Positions 1-6,687 of a stretch of 10,180 nucleotides of DNA are shown here, piece by piece (position 1 is the stretch's first letter; each line of letters opens with the position of its first letter). The stretch comes from Myxococcaceae bacterium (lineage in GTDB: Bacteria; Myxococcota; Myxococcia; Myxococcales; Myxococcaceae). Under the pieces are notes generated by a model. It was not told where the DNA came from and did not search any database. It saw only the letters and a program-made list of their open reading frames with translations. The position numbers and the translations under genes are program-made. Location of the stretch: positions 1 through 10,180 of the forward strand of contig JAGSPQ010000036.1 of the NCBI GenBank assembly GCA_018262385.1, written 5' to 3'.

Positions 1-158
1 ACCAGCGCTCCGAGCACCGCGCGAAACAGCACCGACGGCTGCGCCAGCCCCTTGAGCACCACCCAGGACGACAGCGAGAGCACCAGCGCCGCGGCGGCGA
101 ACGCGCACAGCAAGAGCTCGAGCCGGGTCCACGCTGCGTCCAGCCGCGCCAGCCACAC
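1..158 (-). CDS. TRAP transporter membrane subunit, DctQ-like N-terminus (partial)
   Basis: This is the first 52 codons of a gene that runs off the left edge. Starting from GTG at 158, the protein has a short amphipathic start (VWLARLDAAWTRLELLL) and then a long hydrophobic segment rich in Ala, Leu and Val (about residues 13-36). It continues with a second hydrophobic stretch near residues 43-52. This resembles the start of DctQ, the small four-helix permease subunit of TRAP transporters, including the Glu at the mouth of helix 1. It may also be the N-terminus of a DctQ-DctM fusion, which cannot be decided from what is visible. Only two bases separate its GTG from the dctP stop codon, so it belongs to the same operon. 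An in-frame CTG at 164 overlapping the dctP TGA is a less likely start. The call rests on hydrophobicity plus gene order (TatT, DctP, then permease). Confidence 0.6.
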   Translation of the reverse strand, partial: MWLARLDAAWTRLELLLCAFAAAALVLSLSSWVVLKGLAQPSVLFRAVLGAL

Positions 159-160
159 CG

Positions 161-1132
161 TCAGCGCACCGACTCCTCGATCTGCTTCACCACCTCGGGC
201 GAGTAGGTGCCCTTCGCCATCCGCGCCCGCGCCTGGGCGAACACCTTGCCCCACGCCTGAAGCTCGGCGGCCGTCGGCTCGTTCACCGTCATCCGCTTCT
301 TCACCCGCTCGAGCGCCGCCAGGTCCTCGGCGCGGATCCGATCGGTCAAGGCCTTGCCCACCACCCGGCCGGTCTCGAGCATCACCTGGCGGTGCTCGGG
401 CTTGAGCGCGTCGAGGCTGGCCTTCGAGAAGACGATCCCGCCGATGTTCGGCGCCACCACCATCAGGTTGAGGTGATCGAGCCGGCTGCTCCACTGCAGC
501 TGCTCGGCCGCCAGCGGCGAGACGCTCATCAGGTTCACGTTGCCGGTCGACAGCTCGGGCAGCGCCTCGGGCACGCTGGTCGGCACGGTGGTGATGCCGC
601 CGATCACCTGGAACACCGGAGGCAGGTTCGGATCCTCGCGCCACACCCACGGCCGCTTGCCCTTGAGGCTGTCGGGGCCGGTCACCGCGAAGCCCTTCGA
701 CATCAGCCGGTCGAGGCCGATGTCGCCCCACCCCGCCAGCTCGAAGCCGGCTTCCCGAAAGGCCTTCTCGAACCGGGGCCGCAGCAGCTCGCGCGCTTTG
801 TCGAGCTGGGCCCAGTCGGCGAACACCCCAGGCATCTGCAGCGCGTTGACGTCGTTGTGGATGATCCCCAGGCCGACCGCCGAGACCACCGCCCCGTCGA
901 GCTGCCCGGTCTTCAGCTTGCTCATCTGCGCCGGCTCGTCGCCCTGGGTCGCGTTCCAGAAGAACTCCAGCTCGACCTCGCCCTTCGTCTTCTCTTTCAC
1001 CGCCTTGCCCCAGACCCGCAGCACCTGGCCCCAGGGAGACTCGCGCGGCACCAGCGAGCCGATCTTCAGCTTCACCGGCTCGGCGCGCGCGACGAACGCA
1101 GTCAGCACCACCAGCGCCAGAAAAGCCCTCAC
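161..1132 (-). CDS. dctP: TRAP transporter substrate-binding protein, DctP family
   Basis: This is the 323-residue periplasmic solute-binding protein of a tripartite ATP-independent (TRAP) transporter, which hands an organic anion or other small ligand to the DctQM membrane subunits. The start chosen is GTG at 1132. It gives a signal peptide (residues 1-17, hydrophobic core LALVVLTAFV, cleavage after VARA) and has a G-rich Shine-Dalgarno-like run just upstream. The mature protein begins with the family pattern KLKIGSLVPRESPWGQ. It then has the G-E-V-E-L-E-F strand (about 57-63) and a KLKTGQLDGAVVSA stretch, as in DctP proteins. The length is usual for the family. The gene overlaps tatT by four bases (GTGA), which implies translational coupling, and is followed within two bases by the permease gene. 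The reading frame stays open upstream to 2218, but that extension is antisense to real genes. The ligand cannot be read from the sequence. The TatT partner suggests the TatP-like subgroup. Confidence 0.88.
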   Translation of the reverse strand: MRAFLALVVLTAFVARAEPVKLKIGSLVPRESPWGQVLRVWGKAVKEKTKGEVELEFFWNATQGDEPAQMSKLKTGQLDGAVVSAVGLGIIHNDVNALQMPGVFADWAQLDKARELLRPRFEKAFREAGFELAGWGDIGLDRLMSKGFAVTGPDSLKGKRPWVWREDPNLPPVFQVIGGITTVPTSVPEALPELSTGNVNLMSVSPLAAEQLQWSSRLDHLNLMVVAPNIGGIVFSKASLDALKPEHRQVMLETGRVVGKALTDRIRAEDLAALERVKKRMTVNEPTAAELQAWGKVFAQARARMAKGTYSPEVVKQIEESVR

Positions 1133-2031
1133 CGAGCACCCCCGAAACCACAGCGCTTCAGCCGCGGCGCGCCGAGGTACCGCTTCGCCTTGCGCACCGC
1201 GATCGTGTTCTCCAACCGCTGGGCGGGCAGCACGTCGCCCGCCGCGATCACTTCCTCCAGCAGCGCCCGGTACGCCTGCTCGTCGTGCGCCTGACAGGCC
1301 CAGTTCTGCGCGTAGAGCAGCTGGGTGGTGAGCGCCTTGCGTTCGGTGAGCGCCAGCGACTTCTCGAACAGCTCCTTCGCCTGCGCCAGCTCGGCGTCGG
1401 GCGAGCGCGCGTGGTAGGCGCCGAGCATCGCGTAGCCCAGGCCGAAGGCGAGGGCCGGCTTCAGCGCGACACTGCGCTCGACCAGCGCCACCCCCACGAA
1501 CAGCTCGGCGACGATCTCCGGACGCTCGGCGGCGACGCTGCCCCGGCTCAGCCAGGCCGCGCCGAGCCACAGCAGCGCCTCCGGATCGTCCACCCGCGCC
1601 AGGTAGGCCTTGATCGTCTCGTCGTTCTTCTGCGCGGCGACGAAGCCCGGCCAGCGCTGCTCGAGCAGCAGCGTCCCGAAGCGGATCGCGCGGTCGTACG
1701 CCTGGCTGGCGCGGGTCGCGTGGTGGCCTTCCGCGTCCTCGTCGCCGCGGTCGTAGGCCTGCTCCCACTCGTCTTCGATGAACGCCCCGCCGAACCCCGT
1801 CCACGCCTGGACCAGCAGGAACAGCGCGTCCTCGTTGTCCGGCGCCAGCTGCTGCATCCCCTCGATCTGCACCAGGCTCGAGCCGGCGGCGATCTTCGCC
1901 ACCTCGAGATCGGACAGGGTGTCGAACGCGGGCGACGCGTCGCGGGTCGACTTGATCGTGCCATCGAGGATCATCCGGTCGAGGCAGCCGGAAGCAGCAA
2001 CCGCGATCAGCACAGCGAGGCAAGGGCGCAT
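1129..2031 (-). CDS. TatT-family TPR-like lipoprotein of a TRAP transporter
   Basis: This is a 300-residue predicted lipoprotein. The N-terminus MRPCLAVLIAVAASGC is a signal peptide ending in a lipobox, with Cys16 as the lipidated residue. The rest is almost wholly helical and Ala/Leu-rich. Features include a segment ALFLLVQAWTGFGGAF (about 69-84), a helix with EDEWEQAYD, and repeated helix-turn-helix units such as AELAQAKELFEKSLALTERKALT (about 213-235). These features and the gene order fit the TatT (TRAP-associated TPR protein) family. Members of this family, studied in Treponema pallidum, form a trimeric periplasmic scaffold that docks the DctP-type binding protein. The start at 2031 is preferred because it gives a clean lipoprotein signal. 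An upstream in-frame ATG near 2065 would spoil the signal and overlap the divergent promoter. The stop overlaps the dctP start (GTGA). It is probably the first gene of the tatT-dctP-permease operon. Confidence 0.82.
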   Translation of the reverse strand: MRPCLAVLIAVAASGCLDRMILDGTIKSTRDASPAFDTLSDLEVAKIAAGSSLVQIEGMQQLAPDNEDALFLLVQAWTGFGGAFIEDEWEQAYDRGDEDAEGHHATRASQAYDRAIRFGTLLLEQRWPGFVAAQKNDETIKAYLARVDDPEALLWLGAAWLSRGSVAAERPEIVAELFVGVALVERSVALKPALAFGLGYAMLGAYHARSPDAELAQAKELFEKSLALTERKALTTQLLYAQNWACQAHDEQAYRALLEEVIAAGDVLPAQRLENTIAVRKAKRYLGAPRLKRCGFGGAR

Positions 2032-2044
2032 GGACGGCGCGCAC

Positions 2045-2052
2045 CCTATACT
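2045..2052. promoter_or_regulatory. Putative divergent promoter element between tatT and the lipoprotein unit
   Basis: Only 31 bp separate the tatT start codon (2031, minus) from the first plus-strand ATG (2063). In this GC-rich gap the only AT-rich element is CCTATACT. Read on the plus strand it contains TATACT at 2047-2052, five of six matches to a -10 box. Read on the minus strand the same bases give TATAGG at 2050-2045. Transcripts from it would have very short leaders in both directions. No recognisable -35 box is present on either side, so this rests on the -10-like match and its position. Confidence 0.4.
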
Positions 2053-2062
2053 CGCCGCCCCC

Positions 2063-2122
2063 ATGGGCACGACCGACTTCGTCCGCAACTTCACCGGCTT
2101 CCGCTTCGGGCGCTCCTGGTGA
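2063..2122 (+). CDS. Possible 19-codon leader ORF coupled to the downstream lipoprotein
   Basis: A short ORF runs from ATG at 2063 to TGA at 2120-2122 and encodes MGTTDFVRNFTGFRFGRSW. Its stop overlaps the GTG start of the Cys-rich lipoprotein gene as GTGA. If the TATACT element at 2047 is the -10 box, transcription would begin only a few bases before this ATG, so it would be translated leaderless or nearly so. The lipoprotein GTG has no visible Shine-Dalgarno sequence, so re-initiation after this ORF is a plausible way to translate it. No family is recognised and the ORF could be chance. The peptide has four Phe and four basic residues but no signal or membrane segment. Confidence 0.3.
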   Translation: MGTTDFVRNFTGFRFGRSW

Positions 2123-2625
2123 GAGCCGCTCTCCTCGCGCTGCTGATCCTCGCCGGCTGTTCCTCCGCGCCGCAGACCCAGTGCACCGGCAGCAGCGCGC
2201 AGTGCAGCGGCAGCGCACTGACGTTCTGCGACAAAGGGGTCGAGCGGACGATCACCTGCAAGGGCCCGTCGGGCTGCGACGCCGGCAAGTGCGACACCTC
2301 GACCCACACCGTCGGCGAGGGCTGCGAGGTGGGCTCGCAGTGCGACGCGGTGGTCACCACCCGGCTGCTGTCCTGCGTCTCGGGGCAACTGCGGTCCTTC
2401 CGCACCTGCAGCGGTCCGCGCCAGTGCTACTCGGACAACGGCCAGACCGGCTGCGACGTGACGATTGGAGACAGCTGCCCCGCCGCCTACGAGGCGCGCT
2501 ACTTCTGCGACTCGGTCGACACCCAGCAGGTCGTCAAGTGCACCGACGGCGGCGTCTTCCTCTACTCCACCTGCTCGGGCGCGAAGAACTGCGCCAGCGG
2601 CGACGGCGGCCTCATTTGTCTGTAG
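2119..2625 (+). CDS. Cysteine-rich lipoprotein with three six-Cys repeats
   Basis: This is a 168-residue exported lipoprotein of unknown function. The start GTG at 2119 gives the signal VRAALLALLILAGC, with Cys14 in a good lipobox (LAGC). The mature part contains 18 further cysteines in three consecutive blocks of six: 22, 29, 37, 47, 53, 58; then 69, 75, 86, 97, 103, 112; then 120, 130, 141, 152, 158, 167. In every block the fourth and fifth Cys are five residues apart and enclose a C-x-G-x-x-x-C pattern (CKGPSGC, CSGPRQC, CSGAKNC). The repeats begin near GEGC or GDSC. The even cysteine number suggests three small disulfide-knit modules on the cell surface or in the periplasm. Repetitive Cys-rich lipoproteins are common in myxobacteria, but I cannot name this one. 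The gene overlaps the leader ORF at GTGA and overlaps the convergent hotdog gene by 14 bp. Confidence 0.78.
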   Translation: MRAALLALLILAGCSSAPQTQCTGSSAQCSGSALTFCDKGVERTITCKGPSGCDAGKCDTSTHTVGEGCEVGSQCDAVVTTRLLSCVSGQLRSFRTCSGPRQCYSDNGQTGCDVTIGDSCPAAYEARYFCDSVDTQQVVKCTDGGVFLYSTCSGAKNCASGDGGLICL

Positions 2626-3085
2626 TCAGCTTCGTCCACAGCGCGGTCTGATCGCCCTCGTAGATCAGCTTGCTGCCCTGGGTGAACTCGAACGAATAGC
2701 GGGCGAGGATCTTCGCCGGGCTCTTGCGCGAGTGGGTGCACCAGCCCTTGAGCACCAGCGGCTCTTCCATCTGGGCGAGGTTGTGGAAGCGCGCGTGGTG
2801 GATTCGCACCCCGTACCCGACCCAGCCCTCGGTGTGGCGCAGCCCGAAGACGTAGTAGGCGTGAACGAACCCCACCATCCCCGTCATGTGCACCATCAGC
2901 CCGCCCGAGACGTGCTGGGGGTGCCGCACCGGGTGGTTGCGCTGCTCGCGGGTCAACGGCAGCTCGGCGTGGGCCGGCATCTGCACCCGCACCATCGACT
3001 GCTCGGCGTTCACCTCGAGCACCTCATCGATCAGCAGGCCCCCCGGCCCGTAGGGACAGTCGGCGACGAAGATCGGATCGAGCAT
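2612..3085 (-). CDS. Hotdog-fold protein (FabZ/thioesterase-like)
   Basis: This is a 157-residue cytoplasmic protein with no signal peptide. The pattern fits a single hotdog domain, the fold of FabA/FabZ dehydratases and acyl-CoA/ACP thioesterases. An N-terminal strand (LLIDEVLEV, about 17-25) is followed by a His-rich loop and the central helix HPQHVSGGLMVHMTGMVGFVHAYYV cut across residues 55-79. A run of beta strands then ends in ARYSFEFTQGSKLIYEGDQTAL. His55 or His58, placed before the GG of the central helix, would correspond to the FabZ-type catalytic region, but the canonical HFPG motif is absent, so the reaction is uncertain. The start ATG directly follows the stop codon of the peptidase gene (TAGATG), and AAGGA about 10 nt upstream serves as ribosome binding site. 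The two genes are therefore an operon. Its 3' end overlaps the convergent lipoprotein gene. Confidence 0.68.
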   Translation of the reverse strand: MLDPIFVADCPYGPGGLLIDEVLEVNAEQSMVRVQMPAHAELPLTREQRNHPVRHPQHVSGGLMVHMTGMVGFVHAYYVFGLRHTEGWVGYGVRIHHARFHNLAQMEEPLVLKGWCTHSRKSPAKILARYSFEFTQGSKLIYEGDQTALWTKLTTDK

Positions 3086-5284
3086 CTACAGCGTTTCCTT
3101 GAAGTAGCGGGCGATCCACTCCCACTGGCGCTCCATCACCAGCGGGTCGGGCACCATGTGGGTGAAGTTCGCCAGCGGCAGCACCGAGTGCGGCTTGCCC
3201 GCCCGGAACAGCGCGTCCGACAGCTTGAGGGTGTGGAAGAAGTAGACGTTGTCGTCGGCGGTGCCGTGCATGAAGAGAATCGGCCGCTGCGTCTTCGGCA
3301 CGTAGGTCAACAGGTTGCTCACCTCATAGGCCCTGGCCGCCGCCGGAGGCACCCCGAGGAACCGCTCGGTGTAGTGGGTGTCGTAGTCGAGCCAGTCGAC
3401 CACCGGAGCGCCCGAGACCGCCGACTTCACCGCGTCCGGGTTGCGCATCGCCAGCAGCGCCGCCAGGTAGCCGCCGAAGGACCAGCCGTAGACGCCGACC
3501 CGGCTCAGGTCCGCCTCGGGGACTTCCTTGCCCAGCAGCTTGAGCGCCGCCACCTGGTCGTCGGCGGGAATCGAGGCGAAGTCGAACTTGATCGCCCGTT
3601 CCCAGTCGCGCCCGCGGTTCGGAGTGCCTCGCCCGTCGAACTTCACCACCAGGAAGCCCTGATCGGCCAGCCACTGCAGCACCAGGTTCTCGCGCAGGGT
3701 GTAGAGCACTTCCTGGTGGCCCGGCCCGCCGTAGACGTTGAGGATCACCGGCAGCTTCTGCCCCGCCTTGAACGAGGCCGGCGTGAGGATCGTGGTCCAG
3801 AACCCCGGCTCACCGCCGAGCTTCTTCACCTCGGCGCGCACCTTCAGCGAAGGCTCGATCGCCACCGACGGCAGCTCGGCCAGCTGCTTCCCTTCGGCCG
3901 AGAACACCGCCAGGGTCGGCATCTTCGTCAGCGAGGTCAGCCGCGCCAGCACCGCCTTGCCATCGGGCGACAGCACCGCCGCTTCGTTGCTGTTGTCCTC
4001 GGCGAACAGCCGCACCCGCTCGGGGGCGCCGCCCGCCTTCACCCGGTAGACGTGGGTCTCGACCGGAGTTCGTCCCCCGAGGAACCAGAGCGCCTTGTTC
4101 GCCTCGTCGTAGCCGACCAGGTCGGAGAACCCGCCCTCGGGCCGCGCCGCCGCGCCGTAGCGATCGGCCGCTTTCACCCAGGTCGAGTGGAAGGTGCCGT
4201 TGGCGTTTCGCAGCTCGACCTCCGGCCCGCCGTTCTTCTCGGTCATCCAGAAGAAGCCCGAGCCGTCGGGCAGCCAGTGGGGAAATTCCTGGGCGAGGTT
4301 GAGCCAGGCCGCGTCGTCCTCGGTCAGCAGCACCTTGGTCTTCCCCGTCTTCGGGTCGGCCTGCAGCACCTGCTCTTTGGTCTGCTCGCGGTTCTGCACC
4401 ACCAGGGTGATCGGGCCGGCCTTCGGCGCCTTCACCGTCGCCAGGTAGGGGAAGGCCGCGCTGTCCCAGACGATCGCGGTGACCTTCCCGCCCCCCACCG
4501 GCGTCATCAGCAGCTTCACCTTCGCGTTCGCCTTGCCGGGACGCGGATAGAAGAACTGCTCGAGCCGCGCTTCGGGGTGCATCGGGTCCGGGATGCCGAA
4601 CTGCTCCATCCCTGCGTGATCGGTCTCCTGGAAGACGATCGTCTTGCTGTCCGCCGAGAACCAGAAGCCGGCGAAGCGCGACATCTCTTCCTGGGCGATG
4701 AACTCGGCCAGCCCGTGCGGCCGGGCCTCGGTGCCGCCCTTCGTCACCTGCTTCTCGACGTTGCTCTTCAGCTCCACCACGTGCACGTCGTTCTCGCGCA
4801 CGTAGCCCACCCGCAACCCATCGGGAGAGAACTTGGCGTCGACCGCCGCGCCCTTGCCGGTCTTCAGCTCCTGCACTTTGCCGCCGCTGCGCTCGACGAC
4901 GTACAGCCGACCCGAGAGCCCCAGCAGGATCTTCTTGCCGTCAGGCGACAGCTCGAAGCGGGTGAAGCCGCGGGCGGTCATCCGCATCCGCTCCATCCGC
5001 GCCTTCTCTGCCACCGAGAGCGTCTCGGCGGCGCCCTTGAGCAGCGCCTCGGGGGTCAGCAGCTCCTTCGTCTGGCCGGTCGAAAGCTCCAGCTCGAACA
5101 GCGTCTGCTCGGGCGCTTTGGGCTTCGCGCGCAGGAAGAGCACCGTCTTGCCGTCGGGCGAGAACTTCGGTGAGGCCGGCCGGCCCGCGAGGTAGCGGCG
5201 CGTCTCGGCGAACTCGCGCAGAAACGAAGAGTCGGCGGCAGTGGCGGCGGTCGCGGTGAGCAAGGTGATGGCGAGGACTTTCAT
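3086..5284 (-). CDS. Exported dipeptidyl-peptidase IV-like serine peptidase (family S9)
   Basis: This is a 732-residue exported prolyl-oligopeptidase-family enzyme that probably removes N-terminal dipeptides from peptides. The start ATG at 5284 gives a signal peptide MKVLAITLLTATAATA. ATG at 5299, five codons upstream, is the alternative. Residues about 35-490 form the beta-propeller, with repeated FSPDG/LSPDG blade motifs (41, 112, 152, 438). It carries the double-Glu motif Q-E199-E200-M that DPP-IV enzymes use to bind the substrate amino terminus. The hydrolase domain follows: VYGGPG with Tyr518 at the oxyanion position, DGRGTPNRG (550-558), the nucleophile motif GWSFGG with Ser602, HGTADDNV with Asp677, and NFTH with His709. 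The 32-residue Asp-His spacing equals that of human DPP4. The triad and Glu pair are intact, so it should be active in the periplasm or outside. It is the first gene of an operon with the hotdog protein and is divergent from the copper monooxygenase gene. Confidence 0.93.
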   Translation of the reverse strand: MKVLAITLLTATAATAADSSFLREFAETRRYLAGRPASPKFSPDGKTVLFLRAKPKAPEQTLFELELSTGQTKELLTPEALLKGAAETLSVAEKARMERMRMTARGFTRFELSPDGKKILLGLSGRLYVVERSGGKVQELKTGKGAAVDAKFSPDGLRVGYVRENDVHVVELKSNVEKQVTKGGTEARPHGLAEFIAQEEMSRFAGFWFSADSKTIVFQETDHAGMEQFGIPDPMHPEARLEQFFYPRPGKANAKVKLLMTPVGGGKVTAIVWDSAAFPYLATVKAPKAGPITLVVQNREQTKEQVLQADPKTGKTKVLLTEDDAAWLNLAQEFPHWLPDGSGFFWMTEKNGGPEVELRNANGTFHSTWVKAADRYGAAARPEGGFSDLVGYDEANKALWFLGGRTPVETHVYRVKAGGAPERVRLFAEDNSNEAAVLSPDGKAVLARLTSLTKMPTLAVFSAEGKQLAELPSVAIEPSLKVRAEVKKLGGEPGFWTTILTPASFKAGQKLPVILNVYGGPGHQEVLYTLRENLVLQWLADQGFLVVKFDGRGTPNRGRDWERAIKFDFASIPADDQVAALKLLGKEVPEADLSRVGVYGWSFGGYLAALLAMRNPDAVKSAVSGAPVVDWLDYDTHYTERFLGVPPAAARAYEVSNLLTYVPKTQRPILFMHGTADDNVYFFHTLKLSDALFRAGKPHSVLPLANFTHMVPDPLVMERQWEWIARYFKETL
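3096..3100 (-). promoter_or_regulatory. Ribosome binding site of the hotdog gene, inside the peptidase gene
   Basis: The minus strand reads AAGGA here, ten nucleotides before the ATG at 3085, within the last codons of the peptidase gene. It supports the start chosen for the hotdog gene immediately after the peptidase stop codon. Confidence 0.5.
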
Positions 5285-5385
5285 GTGCGGCGGCGTCATA
5301 CAACGCCCACGTTTGGGTTCCAGTACGCTCGGGTGCCTGTTTCTTGAATCGCCTTGATCCAGACCGGTACCCACTCCCCAAAACC

Positions 5386-6630
5386 ATGATCCGAGCCACG
5401 CTCTGCCTCGCCACGATTCTCCTGGGCACCGGCTGCCTCCTCCCCGCGTCCGACGGCGGCCAGGATGCCGGGCCGATCGAGGCCACCGCCCTGCCCGACG
5501 GCGGCCAGGCGACCTGGTACCGCGACGTGCTGCCGGTGTCGCAGGCGCGCTGCCAGGGCTGCCACACCACCGGAGGGATCGCGCCCTTCTCGATGGAAAC
5601 CTACGCGGCGGTGAAGAACCGGTTCGCGCAGATCGCCAACGCGGTCAGCAGCCGGCGGATGCCGCCGTGGATGCCGGGTGAGTCGTGCGGGATGCAGTAC
5701 GTGGGCTCCCGCCGGCTGAGCCAGGCCGAGATCGACGTCTTCACCGCCTGGGCCGCCGGCGGAGGCGCCGAGGGCAACCCCGCCGACGCGCCCGCCGCGA
5801 TCAAGCAGGACGCACTGGATTGGATCGACGCCACCGTGACGCCGGCCAGCAGCTACACCCCGAGCGCGACCCGCACCGACGACTACCACTGCTTCCTCGT
5901 CGACCCGAACGTGACCACCGCCAGGTCGGTGATTGGCTACGAAGTCGTCCCCGGGCAGCGCAGCCAGGTGCACCACGTGCTGATCTACGCGGTCGACAAA
6001 GCGGACGCGCTGGCGAAGGACAACGCCGAAGCGGGCGAAGGGTGGACCTGCTTTGGCGCCTCGGGCATCAACAACGCGGATCTGATCGGCGGTTGGGTGC
6101 CCGGCACCTCGAACGTCCGCTACCCCGCCGGCACCGGCATCCCGCTCGCGGCGGGCAAGGTGTTCGCGATGCAGATTCACTACAACACCAGCGCCGGCAC
6201 CCGCCTGCCCGACACCACCACGGTGAAGCTGCAGTACGCGCGCGCCGCGGTGATCCCCGCCACCCTGATCCCGATCCTCGACTACACCTTCTCGATTCCG
6301 CCCAACGCGATGGGCTACACCCCGCTCGGCCACCCGAAGGACTTCCCCAACACCCTGGGCTTCGACGCGCGGGTCTGGGGAGTGCTGCCGCACATGCACC
6401 AGAAGGGAAAGCGGATCGCGATCACCGGCCCGCGGGGCTGCATGGTCGACATCCCCCAGTGGGACTTCCACTGGCAGCAGCAGTACTTCTTCACCGCGCC
6501 CCAGCTGGTGAAGAAGCTCGAGAAGGTGACCCTCACCTGCACCTGGGACAACCCGACCACCCGCTACGTCACCTGGGGAGAAGGCACCGACGACGAGATG
6601 TGCCTGGCGTACCTCTACGCGACGCTCTGA
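5386..6630 (+). CDS. Exported PHM-like dicopper monooxygenase with a c-type heme motif
   Basis: This is a 414-residue exported protein, probably a lipoprotein (MIRATLCLATILLGTGC, Cys17). An upstream TTG at 5344 is in frame but would bury the signal. The N-terminal part is a cytochrome c-like module with C56-Q-G-C59-H60 for covalent heme and MPPWMP (92-97) as likely distal Met. The C-terminal part matches the type II, ascorbate-dependent copper monooxygenase fold of peptidylglycine alpha-hydroxylating monooxygenase. His196-His197 (QVHH) and His265 (MQIHYN) would bind one copper. The HMH pair His336/His338 and Met405 (DDEMC) would bind the other. All six ligands of the family are in order. The family hydroxylates an activated C-H bond with O2 and two electrons, and the heme could supply them. 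The substrate is unknown. It is transcribed divergently from the DPP-IV-like peptidase, and a hairpin follows its stop. Confidence 0.85.
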   Translation: MIRATLCLATILLGTGCLLPASDGGQDAGPIEATALPDGGQATWYRDVLPVSQARCQGCHTTGGIAPFSMETYAAVKNRFAQIANAVSSRRMPPWMPGESCGMQYVGSRRLSQAEIDVFTAWAAGGGAEGNPADAPAAIKQDALDWIDATVTPASSYTPSATRTDDYHCFLVDPNVTTARSVIGYEVVPGQRSQVHHVLIYAVDKADALAKDNAEAGEGWTCFGASGINNADLIGGWVPGTSNVRYPAGTGIPLAAGKVFAMQIHYNTSAGTRLPDTTTVKLQYARAAVIPATLIPILDYTFSIPPNAMGYTPLGHPKDFPNTLGFDARVWGVLPHMHQKGKRIAITGPRGCMVDIPQWDFHWQQQYFFTAPQLVKKLEKVTLTCTWDNPTTRYVTWGEGTDDEMCLAYLYATL

Positions 6631-6645
6631 ATGGCCCGCTCACCA

Positions 6646-6665
6646 GGGTCGACTCGAGTCGGCCC
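6646..6665. repeat. 20-bp inverted repeat between the copper monooxygenase gene and dnaX
   Basis: GGGTCGACTCGAGTCGGCCC is a near-perfect palindrome centred at 6655/6656, with one T/G mismatch that would pair as a G-U wobble in RNA. As RNA it could form an 8-bp stem with a small loop. It lies 16 nt after the monooxygenase stop and 22 nt before the dnaX start. It could be a weak terminator or an operator. No U-tract follows, so an intrinsic terminator is not well supported. Confidence 0.4.
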
Positions 6666-6687
6666 AACAGTTAGAAGCAAAAGCGCC

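Noticed and set aside
1133..2218. Upstream extension of the dctP frame to a 685-residue protein
   Set aside because: The extension overlaps all of tatT in another frame and is Arg/Ala-rich. The signal peptide at GTG 1132 marks the real start.
2465..5173. A 902-codon open frame on the plus strand
   Set aside because: It lies antisense to the DPP-IV-like peptidase and hotdog genes, which have intact motifs. Its translation is a His/Arg/Leu/Gln-rich string typical of the reverse frame of GC-rich coding DNA.
5285..5385. Promoters in the gap between the peptidase and monooxygenase genes
   Set aside because: Two divergent promoters must lie near here, but I could not pick out a -10/-35 pair that stands out from the GC-rich background.
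5296..6471. A 391-codon open frame on the minus strand
   Set aside because: It is antisense to the copper monooxygenase, whose heme and copper motifs are complete. Its own translation has no recognisable feature.
6631..6687. A longer dnaX start at ATG 6631
   Set aside because: It follows the upstream stop without a ribosome site, reads through the palindrome, and adds residues before the conserved MSYTVLARKYRP start.
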